Below, one piece after another: positions 55,984-64,000 of a stretch of DNA of 64,000 nucleotides. Source of the DNA: Veillonellales bacterium (lineage in GTDB: Bacteria > Bacillota > Negativicutes > JAAYSF01); NCBI GenBank assembly GCA_039680175.1, contig JBDKTO010000067.1, positions 1 through 64,000 on the forward strand. The letters run 5' to 3'. A program made the translations under genes and the position numbers. Positions within the stretch are counted from its first letter, which is position 1, and the number at the start of each line of letters is the position of its first letter. The notes beneath the pieces are model-generated. The model did no database searches. It was given only the letters and a program-made list of their open reading frames with translations, and was not told the DNA's origin.

Positions 55984-56719
55984 TAAATGCCACATCCAAA
56001 AAGGTGATATAAACCGGTAATGCAAGGGAAAGAACAAATAAGCCCACTAAAATCTTTCCCGGAATCCCCACCATAAAAATATTCATCTGGGGCATAGTGC
56101 GGGCTAATATTCCCAGTGCAATATCGGTGAGCAGCAGCGCTACCAGTACCGGCAAACTTATTTTTAAAGCAATAACAAAGGTTCCGGCAACCATGTCGAC
56201 CATAAGATCAGCCAGACTTTCTGCCTGAAACACCGCTCCTGTAACCGGAATCAGTTTGAAACTGCCAAACAATGCGGCCAATAACAGATGATGACTATTG
56301 GTAACCAAAAAAATTAATAGGGCCAAGATATATTGGAAATTACCAACAAGCGGTATTTGCTGTCCTGATTGGGGATCAAAAATATTGACAATACCAAAAC
56401 CAATCTGCATATCTAAAATTTGCCCTGCCATTTGAACGGCGGAAAAAACCAGTGAACTGGCAAAGCCGAAAATTAAACCAATTAAGAATTCTCCGATTAC
56501 CAGAAATATATAGCTGAAAAAATTTTCTGGCAGTACAGCAGCCGAATTAAATACTAAAGGAAACAGAATAAAAGCAATCAGCAGTGACAGTCCTGCTTTA
56601 ATATACACGGAAACATTACGGCTGCCAAAAACAGGAGCAGTGCTGAAAATTCCGCTGATACGAGTAAAGATTAATAAAAAAAACCCAATTTGATTTTGCA
56701 TCAGCTGAAATAAATCCAA
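55937..56719 (-). CDS. fliR: Flagellar export protein FliR
   Basis: The 260-residue membrane protein has about six helices, with 'ISGIFSTAPVFGSRNV' near the N terminus and 'VGIPGKILVGL' near the C terminus. It joins FliP and FliQ in the export gate. TTG 56719. Confidence 0.95.
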   Translation of the reverse strand: MDLFQLMQNQIGFFLLIFTRISGIFSTAPVFGSRNVSVYIKAGLSLLIAFILFPLVFNSAAVLPENFFSYIFLVIGEFLIGLIFGFASSLVFSAVQMAGQILDMQIGFGIVNIFDPQSGQQIPLVGNFQYILALLIFLVTNSHHLLLAALFGSFKLIPVTGAVFQAESLADLMVDMVAGTFVIALKISLPVLVALLLTDIALGILARTMPQMNIFMVGIPGKILVGLFVLSLALPVYITFLDVAFNGMYKDIYRLLSSFQ

Positions 56720-56736
56720 GGCAATACCACCCTAAC

Positions 56737-57006
56737 TCAACGTATCATCTGCGGCAGACTGATAAATATCTCCCGGGTATAATCTACCATTATACTTAAC
56801 ATCCATGGACCGAAAATTAAAATAGCAACAAAAACAGCGATAATCTTGGGTATAAACGCCAGTGTCTGCTCCTGAATTTGTGTTGTAGCCTGGAAAATAC
56901 TGACTAGGATGCCAACCAATAGCCCCAACCCCAGCATCGGCGCTGATACCAGCATAACCATTGATAAAGCGTCACGGCTAATTTGAATTGCCATATCACC
57001 TGACAT
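56737..57006 (-). CDS. fliQ: Flagellar export protein FliQ
   Basis: An 89-residue protein of two membrane helices with the FliQ pattern 'LGLLVGILVSIFQATTQIQE' and 'LAFIPKI'. GGAGAAG precedes ATG 57006. Confidence 0.95.
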   Translation of the reverse strand: MSGDMAIQISRDALSMVMLVSAPMLGLGLLVGILVSIFQATTQIQEQTLAFIPKIIAVFVAILIFGPWMLSIMVDYTREIFISLPQMIR

Positions 57007-57017
57007 ACTCTTCTCCT

Positions 57018-57782
57018 TTAGTTAAAGCTGGTTATCAGCGACCGGATAATTAAATGCCACCCGTCGACTAAGATAAACAGCAGTATTTTAAACGGCAGTG
57101 AAATCATCGATGGCGGTACCATCATCATGCCCATTGACATCAATGTACTGGCAACAATCATATCAATTACAATAAAGGGAATATAAATCAAAAACCCAAT
57201 TTGAAAAGCTGTCTTCAGTTCACTGATAATGAACGAAGGTATTAACGTAGCCGTTGGCACATCCTCCTGAGAGTTCGGACGGGGCAGCTCCGACAAATTT
57301 ACAAACAAGGCTAAATCATTTTCCCTGGTTTGCTTAAACATGAATTCCCGCATCGGCTTCATAACTTCCGTCATCGCCGACTCCTGGGAAATCGTGCCCG
57401 CCAAATATGGCTGCAGCCCATTTTGATTCGCCTGACCAAGATAGGGAGACATCGTAAAAAAAGTCAGAAAAAGCGCTAATCCAACCAATACCTGATTGGG
57501 AGGCATTTGCTGCGTAGCCAGAGCGCTGCGCAAAAAAGACAGCACCACAATAATCCGGGTAAAAGAAGTCATCATTATTAAAATTGACGGTGCCAAAGAC
57601 AGCACTGTCAAAGTAAATAGCACCTGTAAACTCAAAGCAACATCTTGCGGCGTATTGGCAGATTCCACACCAATGTTAATATTAGGCACCGGAATTAACG
57701 GAGCAGCCATCGCTGAATGGGGAAACATCCCGACGGTTATAGCTGCCGCCATAACGGCTGCAATCATTCTTGGCTTAGACAC
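57018..57782 (-). CDS. fliP: Flagellar export protein FliP
   Basis: The 254-residue protein has an N-terminal signal segment and four helices, with 'MMTSFTRIIVVLSFLRSALA', 'PPNQVLVGLALFLTFF' and 'MGMMMVPPSMISLPFKI' signatures. It forms the core of the export gate. GTG 57782. Confidence 0.96.
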   Translation of the reverse strand: MSKPRMIAAVMAAAITVGMFPHSAMAAPLIPVPNINIGVESANTPQDVALSLQVLFTLTVLSLAPSILIMMTSFTRIIVVLSFLRSALATQQMPPNQVLVGLALFLTFFTMSPYLGQANQNGLQPYLAGTISQESAMTEVMKPMREFMFKQTRENDLALFVNLSELPRPNSQEDVPTATLIPSFIISELKTAFQIGFLIYIPFIVIDMIVASTLMSMGMMMVPPSMISLPFKILLFILVDGWHLIIRSLITSFN

Positions 57783-57787
57783 TTGCT

Positions 57788-58357
57788 TTACCTCTTCTCA
57801 CGATCATTTTTGGGCTCACTTGATTTATTGTAAGCGTCAAAAACAGCAGGAAATTTTTGCGTCATATGCTGCAGGGAAGCAAGTTGTCGTTGAAAGATAC
57901 TATCAAATCCGGCTGCCGGAGCTGCCGGCAGATGTGCTCTCATTTTTTCAATTTGTTCCGATTCCGTCAATTCCTGCAACAGAGAAATGGAATGATCAGT
58001 AACCCCCAGCACCAAACATTTACCGGCAATCTCAACCACGTACACAGCCCGATTAGGTCCCAGAGGCAACGTAGCCAATATTTTTTGATCGTCCGTAACT
58101 GACAAACGCCCCATTTTCTGGCCAAGAAACCGGGAGGTAAAATAGGCCAGCCCAATCACCAAAGCAAAAGTTAGCAGCAATGAAAACACATAACCAATTG
58201 TCGACCACCAGGAAAAGGACGCGGTTAGCTGCGGTTCCTGATATGTAAGATACTCCCCGTTTGAGTCTGCGGCAAAAGCTGCACTACTAAAAATTATCGC
58301 AGCAACCAGGCAGCAAATCACGCATAATGTCCAAAAACGGCCTGCTTTCTGTCTCAT
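57788..58357 (-). CDS. fliO: Flagellar biosynthesis protein FliO
   Basis: The 189-residue protein has a signal-like N terminus, an external stretch, a helix (about 48-70) and a cytosolic domain with 'RFLGQKMGRLSV'. FliO assists FliP assembly. It overlaps the cheY stop by one base and lies 6 bases before fliP. Confidence 0.9.
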   Translation of the reverse strand: MRQKAGRFWTLCVICCLVAAIIFSSAAFAADSNGEYLTYQEPQLTASFSWWSTIGYVFSLLLTFALVIGLAYFTSRFLGQKMGRLSVTDDQKILATLPLGPNRAVYVVEIAGKCLVLGVTDHSISLLQELTESEQIEKMRAHLPAAPAAGFDSIFQRQLASLQHMTQKFPAVFDAYNKSSEPKNDREKR

Positions 58358-58719
58358 TAACCGACTGCTTTACGAACAGCTTCAAGCACCCTGTCCGGTT
58401 GAAAAGGTTTAACGATAAAGTCACGGGCACCTGATTGTATCGCTTCAATGACCATGGCTTGCTGTCCCATGGCACTGCACATAATAACCTTTGCATTCGG
58501 ATCTATTTTTTTGATTTCCTTTACGGCGGTAATACCATCCATCTCCGGCATCGTGATATCCATCGTCGTAAGATCCGGTTTTAAATCCTGATATTTTTCT
58601 AACGCCTTCGCCCCATTCTCAGCCTCACCCACAATTTCATACCCGTTTTTCGATAAAATATCTTTTATCATCATTCTCATAAACGCCGCGTCATCGACAA
58701 CCAAAACTTTTATTGCCAT
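58357..58719 (-). CDS. cheY: Chemotaxis response regulator CheY
   Basis: A 120-residue single receiver domain with 'VDDAAFMR' acidic pocket, phospho-Asp in 'TTMDITMPEMDG' and Lys in 'FIVKPFQ'. When phosphorylated it binds FliM/FliY. It sits between fliY and fliO, as in Bacillus. Confidence 0.96.
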   Translation of the reverse strand: MAIKVLVVDDAAFMRMMIKDILSKNGYEIVGEAENGAKALEKYQDLKPDLTTMDITMPEMDGITAVKEIKKIDPNAKVIMCSAMGQQAMVIEAIQSGARDFIVKPFQPDRVLEAVRKAVG

Positions 58720-58814
58720 GAATATATCTCTCCTCGTCTACATTTTAGTTTCCTCTATTGTGATCTTCAACCGCCTTGCTCTGACTCTGTTAAAAACAGA
58801 TGCCGGGCAATAAG

Positions 58815-59951
58815 CTACTGAAGATTTTTAGCGCGTTCCAAGGGACTTACTATATCCGTAATCCGCACGCCAAAATTTTCGTCAATGACAACAACTTCCC
58901 CTTTGGCAATAAGCTTGCCGTTTACCAAAATATCAACAGGCTCACCTGCTAATTTATCCAGTTCAACGACTGAACCGGGTGAGAGTTCCAGAATATCCCG
59001 AATTAATTTTCGGGTACGTCCCAACTCTACAGTAACCTGAAGCGGTACATCCATAATCAAATTAATGTTGCCTTCGTTAGCCCGCATTGCCGGCTGAGAC
59101 AAGGGAGCAAATTGTACCGGCTGCACCGAGATATTCGGTGCGGACTGAGCTGGAGACGGTTGTTGGACATACGTTGCTGAAGACGGTGCAGTCGGAGCCG
59201 GTTGAGCAGGCTGCGGTGAACCAGCAGGAGGAGCCGTCGGAGAAGACGCGGCAGCCTGCTGTGCCTGATCTTCAGCCGGCTGCTGCACTGCCGACATTAG
59301 ACTTTCGACCATTTCTTTCGCTACATTCACCGGCAGTATCTGCATAATTTCGCTGTCAATTAAATCTTCCACTTCCATTCGAAAAGCAATTTTCACAATA
59401 CTGCCATCATCCGCTAATGAACTGGTAATGGCAGAATCGGTAGCAAAATCTACCAGATTTACATTAGGCGGTGAAATATCAATTTTTTTCTTAAACACCG
59501 TTGACATCGAAGTAGCAACCGAACCCATCATTTGGTTCATGGCTTCCCCGACAGCACTCATATATAACTCGTTTAACTCTGTTGGAGGATTAGTTCCGTC
59601 CCCGCCCATCATAAGGTCGGCAATGATGAGTGCATCGGCTTCGCGAATCGCCAGTAAGTTTGTACCCAAGATTCCATGAGTATAACCCACTTCAATCACC
59701 AAATAAGGCAATGGATACTCATTTTGAATCGTCTTTAAATCAGTTACTGAAACCCTTGGCGTAGTAATGGATACGCGCCGGCCAAGTAAAATTGACAGTG
59801 TAGTAGCGGCGCCTCCCATAGAAATATTACCGATCTCACCGAGAGCATCTTTTTCCATATCGGATAAATCGGCTACCGCATCCGGCGATGCCGCCGGTTC
59901 ACCCCGCAGCAGCGCATCTATTTCCTCTTGGGAAAGAAATCCGTCACTCAT
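58815..59951 (-). CDS. fliY: Motor switch/CheY-P phosphatase FliY (CheC-FliN fusion)
   Basis: A 378-residue protein: an N-terminal CheY-P-binding peptide ('SQEEIDALLRG'), a CheC-like phosphatase domain ('LGEIGNISMGGAATTL'), a Pro/Gln/Ala-rich linker (about 220-285) and a C-terminal FliN/SpoA domain ('VPLQVTVELGRTRKLI'). It forms the C ring and removes phosphate from CheY. It overlaps fliM by 8 bases. ATG 59951 is preferred. Confidence 0.95.
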   Translation of the reverse strand: MSDGFLSQEEIDALLRGEPAASPDAVADLSDMEKDALGEIGNISMGGAATTLSILLGRRVSITTPRVSVTDLKTIQNEYPLPYLVIEVGYTHGILGTNLLAIREADALIIADLMMGGDGTNPPTELNELYMSAVGEAMNQMMGSVATSMSTVFKKKIDISPPNVNLVDFATDSAITSSLADDGSIVKIAFRMEVEDLIDSEIMQILPVNVAKEMVESLMSAVQQPAEDQAQQAAASSPTAPPAGSPQPAQPAPTAPSSATYVQQPSPAQSAPNISVQPVQFAPLSQPAMRANEGNINLIMDVPLQVTVELGRTRKLIRDILELSPGSVVELDKLAGEPVDILVNGKLIAKGEVVVIDENFGVRITDIVSPLERAKNLQ

Positions 59952-60948
59952 CATTCTCATCTCCTTCAGAAATTATTTGCGTAATTTGTACCGCGATCGT
60001 ATGATTGGATAATCCGGGCTTGCACTTGAATTTTTCACGCTGCCCGATCAAGACATTCAATTCATCGTCGACTTTAGTGCCTAAAGAAAGCACGTCGCCG
60101 ACAGATAAATCCAAAAGTTCATGCACCGTAACATTAACCCGTCCAAGTTCCACATTCAAGGGAATAAGCGCCTGTTCTAACTTCTTCTGAATCGCGCTGA
60201 CATGTTCCGGCAAGGATTGTTTTGCCACTGAAGATGCAACCCAAAAAGTTGTTGTCAATTTAGGCATAATCGGTTCCAAAACAAAATAAGGTATGCAAAT
60301 ATTAATAAGCCCTTCTGCCTGTCCAATCTTTGCCTGCAGAGTAATAATAACCACCATATCGTTAGGTGGAACTATTTGGGTAAACTGAGGATTAGTTTCT
60401 ATCGCTTCCAGATGCGGTTCTATGGCAACCACTTGTTTCCAGGCTTCCGTAAAACTATCTAACGCCCGGTTAATAACCCGGCGCACAATGGCTTCTTCAA
60501 TGTCCGTCAGAGAACGGGCTTTAGCCGGCGGCAGACCGGGACCGCCAAACAGCCGGTCAATAATCGAAAAAACGATATTCGGATTCAGCTCCAATATGGC
60601 GTTCCCTTTTAAGGGCTCCATATTAAAAACACTGATTACACTGGGACTGGGAAGTGAGCGAATAAATTCTTCATAAGTTAATTGATCGACAGACGCTACA
60701 TTAATATGGACAAGAGCCCGCAGATGAGCGGAAAGAAACGTATTGACAAGACGGGCAAAATTTTCATGCAGCATATGCAAAGTGCGAATTTGGTCTTTGG
60801 AAAATTTATCAGGGCGCCTAAAATCATAAACTTTAATTTTTCGCTGTTTTTCTTCGGTTTGCATATCTTCGGCGGATACAACGCCCGTCGACAGCGCCGA
60901 TAATAATTCGTCAATCTCCGATTGGGATAAAACGTCAGGCCCCGACAT
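59944..60948 (-). CDS. fliM: Flagellar motor switch protein FliM
   Basis: The 334-residue protein has the CheY-P-binding 'LSQSEIDELLSAL' at residues 6-18, a central CheC-like domain ('PLKGNAILELNPNIVFSIID') and a C-terminal SpoA domain. ATG 60948 follows AAAGGAGGGGG. Confidence 0.96.
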   Translation of the reverse strand: MSGPDVLSQSEIDELLSALSTGVVSAEDMQTEEKQRKIKVYDFRRPDKFSKDQIRTLHMLHENFARLVNTFLSAHLRALVHINVASVDQLTYEEFIRSLPSPSVISVFNMEPLKGNAILELNPNIVFSIIDRLFGGPGLPPAKARSLTDIEEAIVRRVINRALDSFTEAWKQVVAIEPHLEAIETNPQFTQIVPPNDMVVIITLQAKIGQAEGLINICIPYFVLEPIMPKLTTTFWVASSVAKQSLPEHVSAIQKKLEQALIPLNVELGRVNVTVHELLDLSVGDVLSLGTKVDDELNVLIGQREKFKCKPGLSNHTIAVQITQIISEGDENDE

Positions 60949-61009
60949 TATTCCCCCTCCTTTCACACCATTTTATTATACAACTTCCAACTCAATGCAA
61001 CTATAAACT

Positions 61010-61483
61010 TTATTGCAAAACGAAGTTAGTAATATAGACCTCATAAACCCGATCCTCGCCTAGCGTCTTGTTGACTTCGGTCTTAATTAAATCCTTCAAT
61101 TGCTCCTGCTTCGCCGGATCAAAATCCTCTATTTTTTGTGAACGTAAAATATGGACTACCGTATCCTGAATTTTAACTTCCTCAGGCGATAGCGCTTTTC
61201 CTTCTTTTGGAGCAGCTTTCTTATCCGGTTTTAACTCAAGAATCATCCCAATCTTCAAAAACCGGCCGCTGCTAGAGCCGCCAATATTTAAGACTAATCC
61301 GTCTTTAGCATCGCCCAATTTCATAAATACTCCCGGCTCCCGCTGGGCAGCTGCCTTATCTGATGCTTTGTCGCTTACAATTTTGGTGGCTATAAAATAA
61401 GAAATTCCTCCTGCCAGCAGCAGACCGACTACTACCATGCCGACAATCAGCATCATTGAAACCTTCTTTTCTCCTTCTGCCAC
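61010..61483 (-). CDS. fliL: Flagellar basal body-associated protein FliL
   Basis: The 157-residue protein has one N-terminal membrane helix (about 12-32) and an external stomatin-like domain ending in 'VYEVYITNFVLQ'. It modulates the stator. GTG 61483 follows GGAGGTGAG; the longer frame is discarded. Confidence 0.92.
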   Translation of the reverse strand: MAEGEKKVSMMLIVGMVVVGLLLAGGISYFIATKIVSDKASDKAAAQREPGVFMKLGDAKDGLVLNIGGSSSGRFLKIGMILELKPDKKAAPKEGKALSPEEVKIQDTVVHILRSQKIEDFDPAKQEQLKDLIKTEVNKTLGEDRVYEVYITNFVLQ

Positions 61484-61531
61484 TACCTCACCTCCAATTA
61501 ACCAATAAATGCTGCCTACAAATTTATACAA

Positions 61532-61729
61532 CTAACGAAACTTACCGAAAATTGCCCGGCGATAATCCATAACTTTGCGAACCAGCTCATCCATAGATTC
61601 TTCCACAATTAGTTTTTTTCCGTTTACCAGGGTAATCACTGTGTCCGGAGTTTCCTCAATCGTTTCAATCAGTTCGGCATTCAATACAAAATCATGATCC
61701 TTGGATTTTAAACGGGTTATTTTAATCAT
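61532..61729 (-). CDS. flbD: Flagellar FlbD-family protein
   Basis: A 65-residue protein with the family pattern 'MIKITRL' and 'LIETIEETPDTVITLVNGKK', found between flgE and the motor genes in many Firmicutes. Its role is not well established. AAGGAGG precedes ATG 61729. Confidence 0.9.
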   Translation of the reverse strand: MIKITRLKSKDHDFVLNAELIETIEETPDTVITLVNGKKLIVEESMDELVRKVMDYRRAIFGKFR

Positions 61730-61757
61730 ATTGGGACATCCTCCTTAAAAATCAAGT

Positions 61758-61789
61758 TACATCTGGGGGGATATTTCCCCCCAGATGTA
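61758..61789 (-). promoter_or_regulatory. Very stable hairpin between flgE and flbD
   Basis: A perfect 14-bp G/C-rich stem with a 4-base loop starts 5 bases after the flgE stop. There is only a weak T-stretch after it. It may end part of the transcripts or protect the flgE message, so hook protein is made in excess of downstream products. Confidence 0.7.
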
Positions 61790-61793
61790 TCTA

Positions 61794-63677
61794 TTACCGT
61801 TTCAGATTCGTCAAATCCTGCAGCATCTCATCAGCAACCGTAATAATCTTCGAATTTGCCTGGAATCCCCGTTCAGTAATAATCATATTACTGAATTCTG
61901 ACGACAAATCCACATTCGACATTTCCAAAGCACCCACGGTCATGGTTGAATCTTTTAGAACATCCATTTTCCCGGAATTGCTGGACTCGCTATATAAATT
62001 ATCGCCGACTTTTGTCAAACCTCCCGGATTATCGCACATCATAGTAACAACCTGACCCAGATTCCGCTCCTGGCCATTGGTAAATTTGCCAACGATTACC
62101 CCATTTGAATCAATCACCGTATTATTCAATTTGCCATCGCTATAGCCATTAGCGTCACTGGTAACCGAGGTAGCAGATGAGAACTGGGTTAATCCGGTCA
62201 TATCCACAGTCAGAGTCGAACTGTTTGCGCCATTGGTAAAGGAAAGCGGCAGATTCCCGCCACCAGTGGAATAACCCCCATTCTGGGTAAAGGTAACCTT
62301 ATTGGCCGGAGGAAGCGGACTGGTAACTGTCATTCCCGAATCAGAACTATTGGCTGCCCAGTACCAAGTATTTGCAGCGGGCGGTGCCGTATTGGTTGGA
62401 GTCGCGGCACCGGCTGCATACGTTCCGTGCCCGGAATACACGAGATTAAAGTTGATATTCTTGCCATCGTTAATATTTATACCAGTACCTGTGGTCATGT
62501 CGGCTACACTCTGACTGTTTAAGGTCGTTATCGTGGCCCCTTTTTCATCTTTCACTGTAATATTCCAGGTAGGTCCCGTAGCTGTAGCAATTGTAACATT
62601 CAAGTTTCTTGTTACTCCTCGATCGTCGAGAACCTTAATTGTTTCATTGTGAGTGCTACTGAGAGTATCATCAAGCGTAGTACTATCGGAAACTGAAGTT
62701 GTCTTTATCGGTTCCGCATCGGTATAGGCCACAGTACCTGCTTTGTAGCTGCCAACACCGGCCCCAGGATAAGTTAATGTAAAATCAAGGTCTCCCGCTT
62801 TAATACCCAAACCCGTACTGTTCATTTGCGCTAATGTTTGTCCAGTCAACGTAGTAAGTGTCGCACCATTCTCTTTCACCGCTACATCCCAGGTTTGCGG
62901 CGATGCGGCAGGGTTCGGCGTGACTTCAATCGTCAATGCATGCAATACTCCATTTTTATCACCAACATAAATTTGCTGGCTGGATGGAGTAGTCGAAGTG
63001 TTATCCAAAGTCGCGCCGTTAAATTGCACCGCACTGGTGATCATGGGTTTAGCAAAAACCGTGTCAACCGAATAGGCATTGCCCTTAGCGTCGTACACTT
63101 CTTTCGTTGTCGCAAATTCACGGGTACCGACTGCATCCTTGTCCGATAAATTAGCTTTAATGGTCAGCGCATCGGTTGCCTTGGCAGGAACAGTCGCCGA
63201 AGTCGGTATTTTAATCGGCACAATTGCTGACCTATCAATAACTCCGGTATCGACATTCCCCAAATACCCCATTACATGTTCACCTGTACCAGGAACAACA
63301 AAATTACCCGAAGTATCAAAGTTGAAATTGCCTGCACGAGTGTAATATGTATCCCTACCATTCTGAATCGCAAAAAAGCCCTGCCCGTTTAAGCATAAAT
63401 CCGTTGGATTGCCTGTTGGCTGCGGGCTGCCGGGAGTAAACACGGTATCGACACTAGCAACACCCATGCCGAGACCAATCTGCATCGGATTCGAGCCGCC
63501 GGTGGTGGCGCTCCCACCTGAAGCTCCTTGCAATGTTTGGCTCAAAGTATCCTGAAAAGTAACCCGGCTGCCTTTAAAACCAATTGTATTAACATTGGCA
63601 ATATTATTGCCGATAACATCCATACGGGTTTGGTGATTTTTCAATCCGGAAACAGCGGAAAATAAAGAACGCATCAT
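61794..63677 (-). CDS. flgE: Flagellar hook protein FlgE, enlarged central domain
   Basis: The 627-residue protein starts with the rod/hook pattern 'VSGLKNHQTRMDVIGNNIAN' and ends with 'ITERGFQANSKIITVADEML'. The middle (residues 190-425) carries three consecutive segments with a 'V-D-x-x-G-x-x-x-x-L' beginning, two of which are clear copies of about 80 residues each. It is longer than typical FlgE (about 400-500). AGGAGG stands before ATG 63677; a second ATG follows at once. Confidence 0.93.
   Translation of the reverse strand: MMRSLFSAVSGLKNHQTRMDVIGNNIANVNTIGFKGSRVTFQDTLSQTLQGASGGSATTGGSNPMQIGLGMGVASVDTVFTPGSPQPTGNPTDLCLNGQGFFAIQNGRDTYYTRAGNFNFDTSGNFVVPGTGEHVMGYLGNVDTGVIDRSAIVPIKIPTSATVPAKATDALTIKANLSDKDAVGTREFATTKEVYDAKGNAYSVDTVFAKPMITSAVQFNGATLDNTSTTPSSQQIYVGDKNGVLHALTIEVTPNPAASPQTWDVAVKENGATLTTLTGQTLAQMNSTGLGIKAGDLDFTLTYPGAGVGSYKAGTVAYTDAEPIKTTSVSDSTTLDDTLSSTHNETIKVLDDRGVTRNLNVTIATATGPTWNITVKDEKGATITTLNSQSVADMTTGTGININDGKNINFNLVYSGHGTYAAGAATPTNTAPPAANTWYWAANSSDSGMTVTSPLPPANKVTFTQNGGYSTGGGNLPLSFTNGANSSTLTVDMTGLTQFSSATSVTSDANGYSDGKLNNTVIDSNGVIVGKFTNGQERNLGQVVTMMCDNPGGLTKVGDNLYSESSNSGKMDVLKDSTMTVGALEMSNVDLSSEFSNMIITERGFQANSKIITVADEMLQDLTNLKR
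62406..62645 (-). repeat. Hook protein module, copy 2
   Basis: Residues about 345-424 of FlgE repeat the pattern of copy 1: 'D..G...NLNV', 'TWNITVKDEKGATITTLNSQ', then 'TGTGIN' and 'NFNLVYSGHGTYAAG'. Divergence is clear, so the duplication is not recent. Confidence 0.7.
62730..62969 (-). repeat. Hook protein module, copy 1
   Basis: Residues about 237-316 of FlgE: 'D.NGVLHALTI', 'TWDVAVKENGATLTTLTGQ', then 'STGLGI' and 'DFTLTYPGAGVGSYKAG', aligning with copy 2 without a large gap. Confidence 0.7.
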
Positions 63678-63764
63678 AATAAAACAACCTCCCTATGATT
63701 TCATTTTTATCGTTGCTGCCTCAATCAGTCGGCAGCCTGCAGGGCTTCCTCGAGAGGTCCGGCC

Positions 63765-64000
63765 CTAAACAATTACAGCACTGTCAATATTGGTAAAAAC
63801 ATTATTCTTCATACTGGCTCCATCCATCGCGGTAATCACGGTTTTGTTTTTGACGCTCACCACTAACGCCAAGTTGTTATTCATCAGCACCAAGGATTCC
63901 CTGGCGCCCTTTTGTGCCGCTTTTTCAACTGCAACATTCAGCTTATTGAGTTCCGCCTGATCAAACTGAATGTTACGGCTCTCCAACCGCTGCAACGCAT
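63765..64000 (-). CDS. Flagellar operon protein, TIGR02530 family (3' end only)
   Basis: The open frame runs to the right edge, so the N terminus is outside. The 78 visible residues include 'LESRNIQFDQAELNKLNVAV' and 'KGARESLVLMNNNLALVVSV', the pattern of the small TIGR02530 proteins encoded between flgD and flgE in Firmicutes. The function is unknown. Confidence 0.85.
   Translation of the reverse strand, partial: ALQRLESRNIQFDQAELNKLNVAVEKAAQKGARESLVLMNNNLALVVSVKNKTVITAMDGASMKNNVFTNIDSAVIV

Noticed and set aside
63690-63760. Imperfect inverted repeat between flgE and the upstream flagellar gene
   Set aside because: The arms are short with a large irregular loop; too weak to call.

Overview
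The window looks like chromosomal DNA from an anaerobic, endospore-forming, motile member of the Firmicutes, most likely class Negativicutes (Sporomusa/Pelosinus-like). This is inferred from gene content and order: a Gram-positive type fla/che cluster running into rpsB-tsf-pyrH-frr-uppS-cdsA-dxr-rseP, an IspH-S1 fusion protein, SpoIIP, a 2-oxoacid:ferredoxin-type oxidoreductase subunit and a 2x[4Fe-4S] ferredoxin. No database search was possible, so the taxon is an inference.

Layout. Positions 1-4.9 kb (+ strand): the end of a 2-oxoacid oxidoreductase gamma subunit, a PAS/GAF/GGDEF diguanylate cyclase, a methyltransferase, a patatin-like lipase, and an orphan tyrosine recombinase preceded by a dif-like inverted repeat. 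Positions 4.9-25.6 kb (- strand): gpsA, plsY, der and a PDZ/radical-SAM (DUF512) gene; DUF1614 and spoIIP; ispH-rpsA and fni; a LytS/LytTR two-component system upstream of cstA; cmk and plsC; a BaiN/YhiN-like flavoprotein; an RluB/RsuA-type pseudouridine synthase, a PyrK-like flavin/Fe-S protein and a small partner; and an HD-GYP phosphodiesterase behind a c-di-GMP-I riboswitch. Positions 25.6-31.4 kb are an accessory, decayed stretch: a starch-binding-module protein with a sigma-G-like promoter, a TctC pseudogene, a frameshifted Y-family DNA polymerase remnant, and a large serine recombinase whose end abuts a feoB cut off in its first permease half. Positions 31.4-41.6 kb (- strand) hold the translation and envelope block proS, ispG, rseP, dxr, cdsA, uppS, ferredoxin, frr, pyrH, tsf and rpsB. 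Positions 41.6-64 kb (- strand) hold the flagellar/chemotaxis operon from flgE through fliLMY, cheY, fliOPQR, flhBAFG, a PilZ protein, cheBAWCD and sigD to a fapA-like gene and a SwrB-position protein.

How the genes work together. c-di-GMP metabolism recurs: a cyclase with an intact I-site, an HD-GYP phosphodiesterase under a c-di-GMP riboswitch, and a PilZ receptor inside the flagellar operon. Isoprenoid synthesis is also heavily represented: dxr, ispG, the IspH fusion, type 2 isomerase fni and uppS. Phospholipid synthesis is covered by gpsA, plsY, plsC and cdsA. The LytS/LytTR-CstA set resembles the pyruvate-responsive BtsSR/BtsT arrangement.

The most interesting items are the riboswitch-controlled HD-GYP gene, the orphan recombinase with its dif-like site, the feoB gene broken by a serine recombinase element, a probable AUU start codon on the PilZ gene, and a candidate small RNA between two minus-strand terminators. 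No tRNA, rRNA or CRISPR array was seen.
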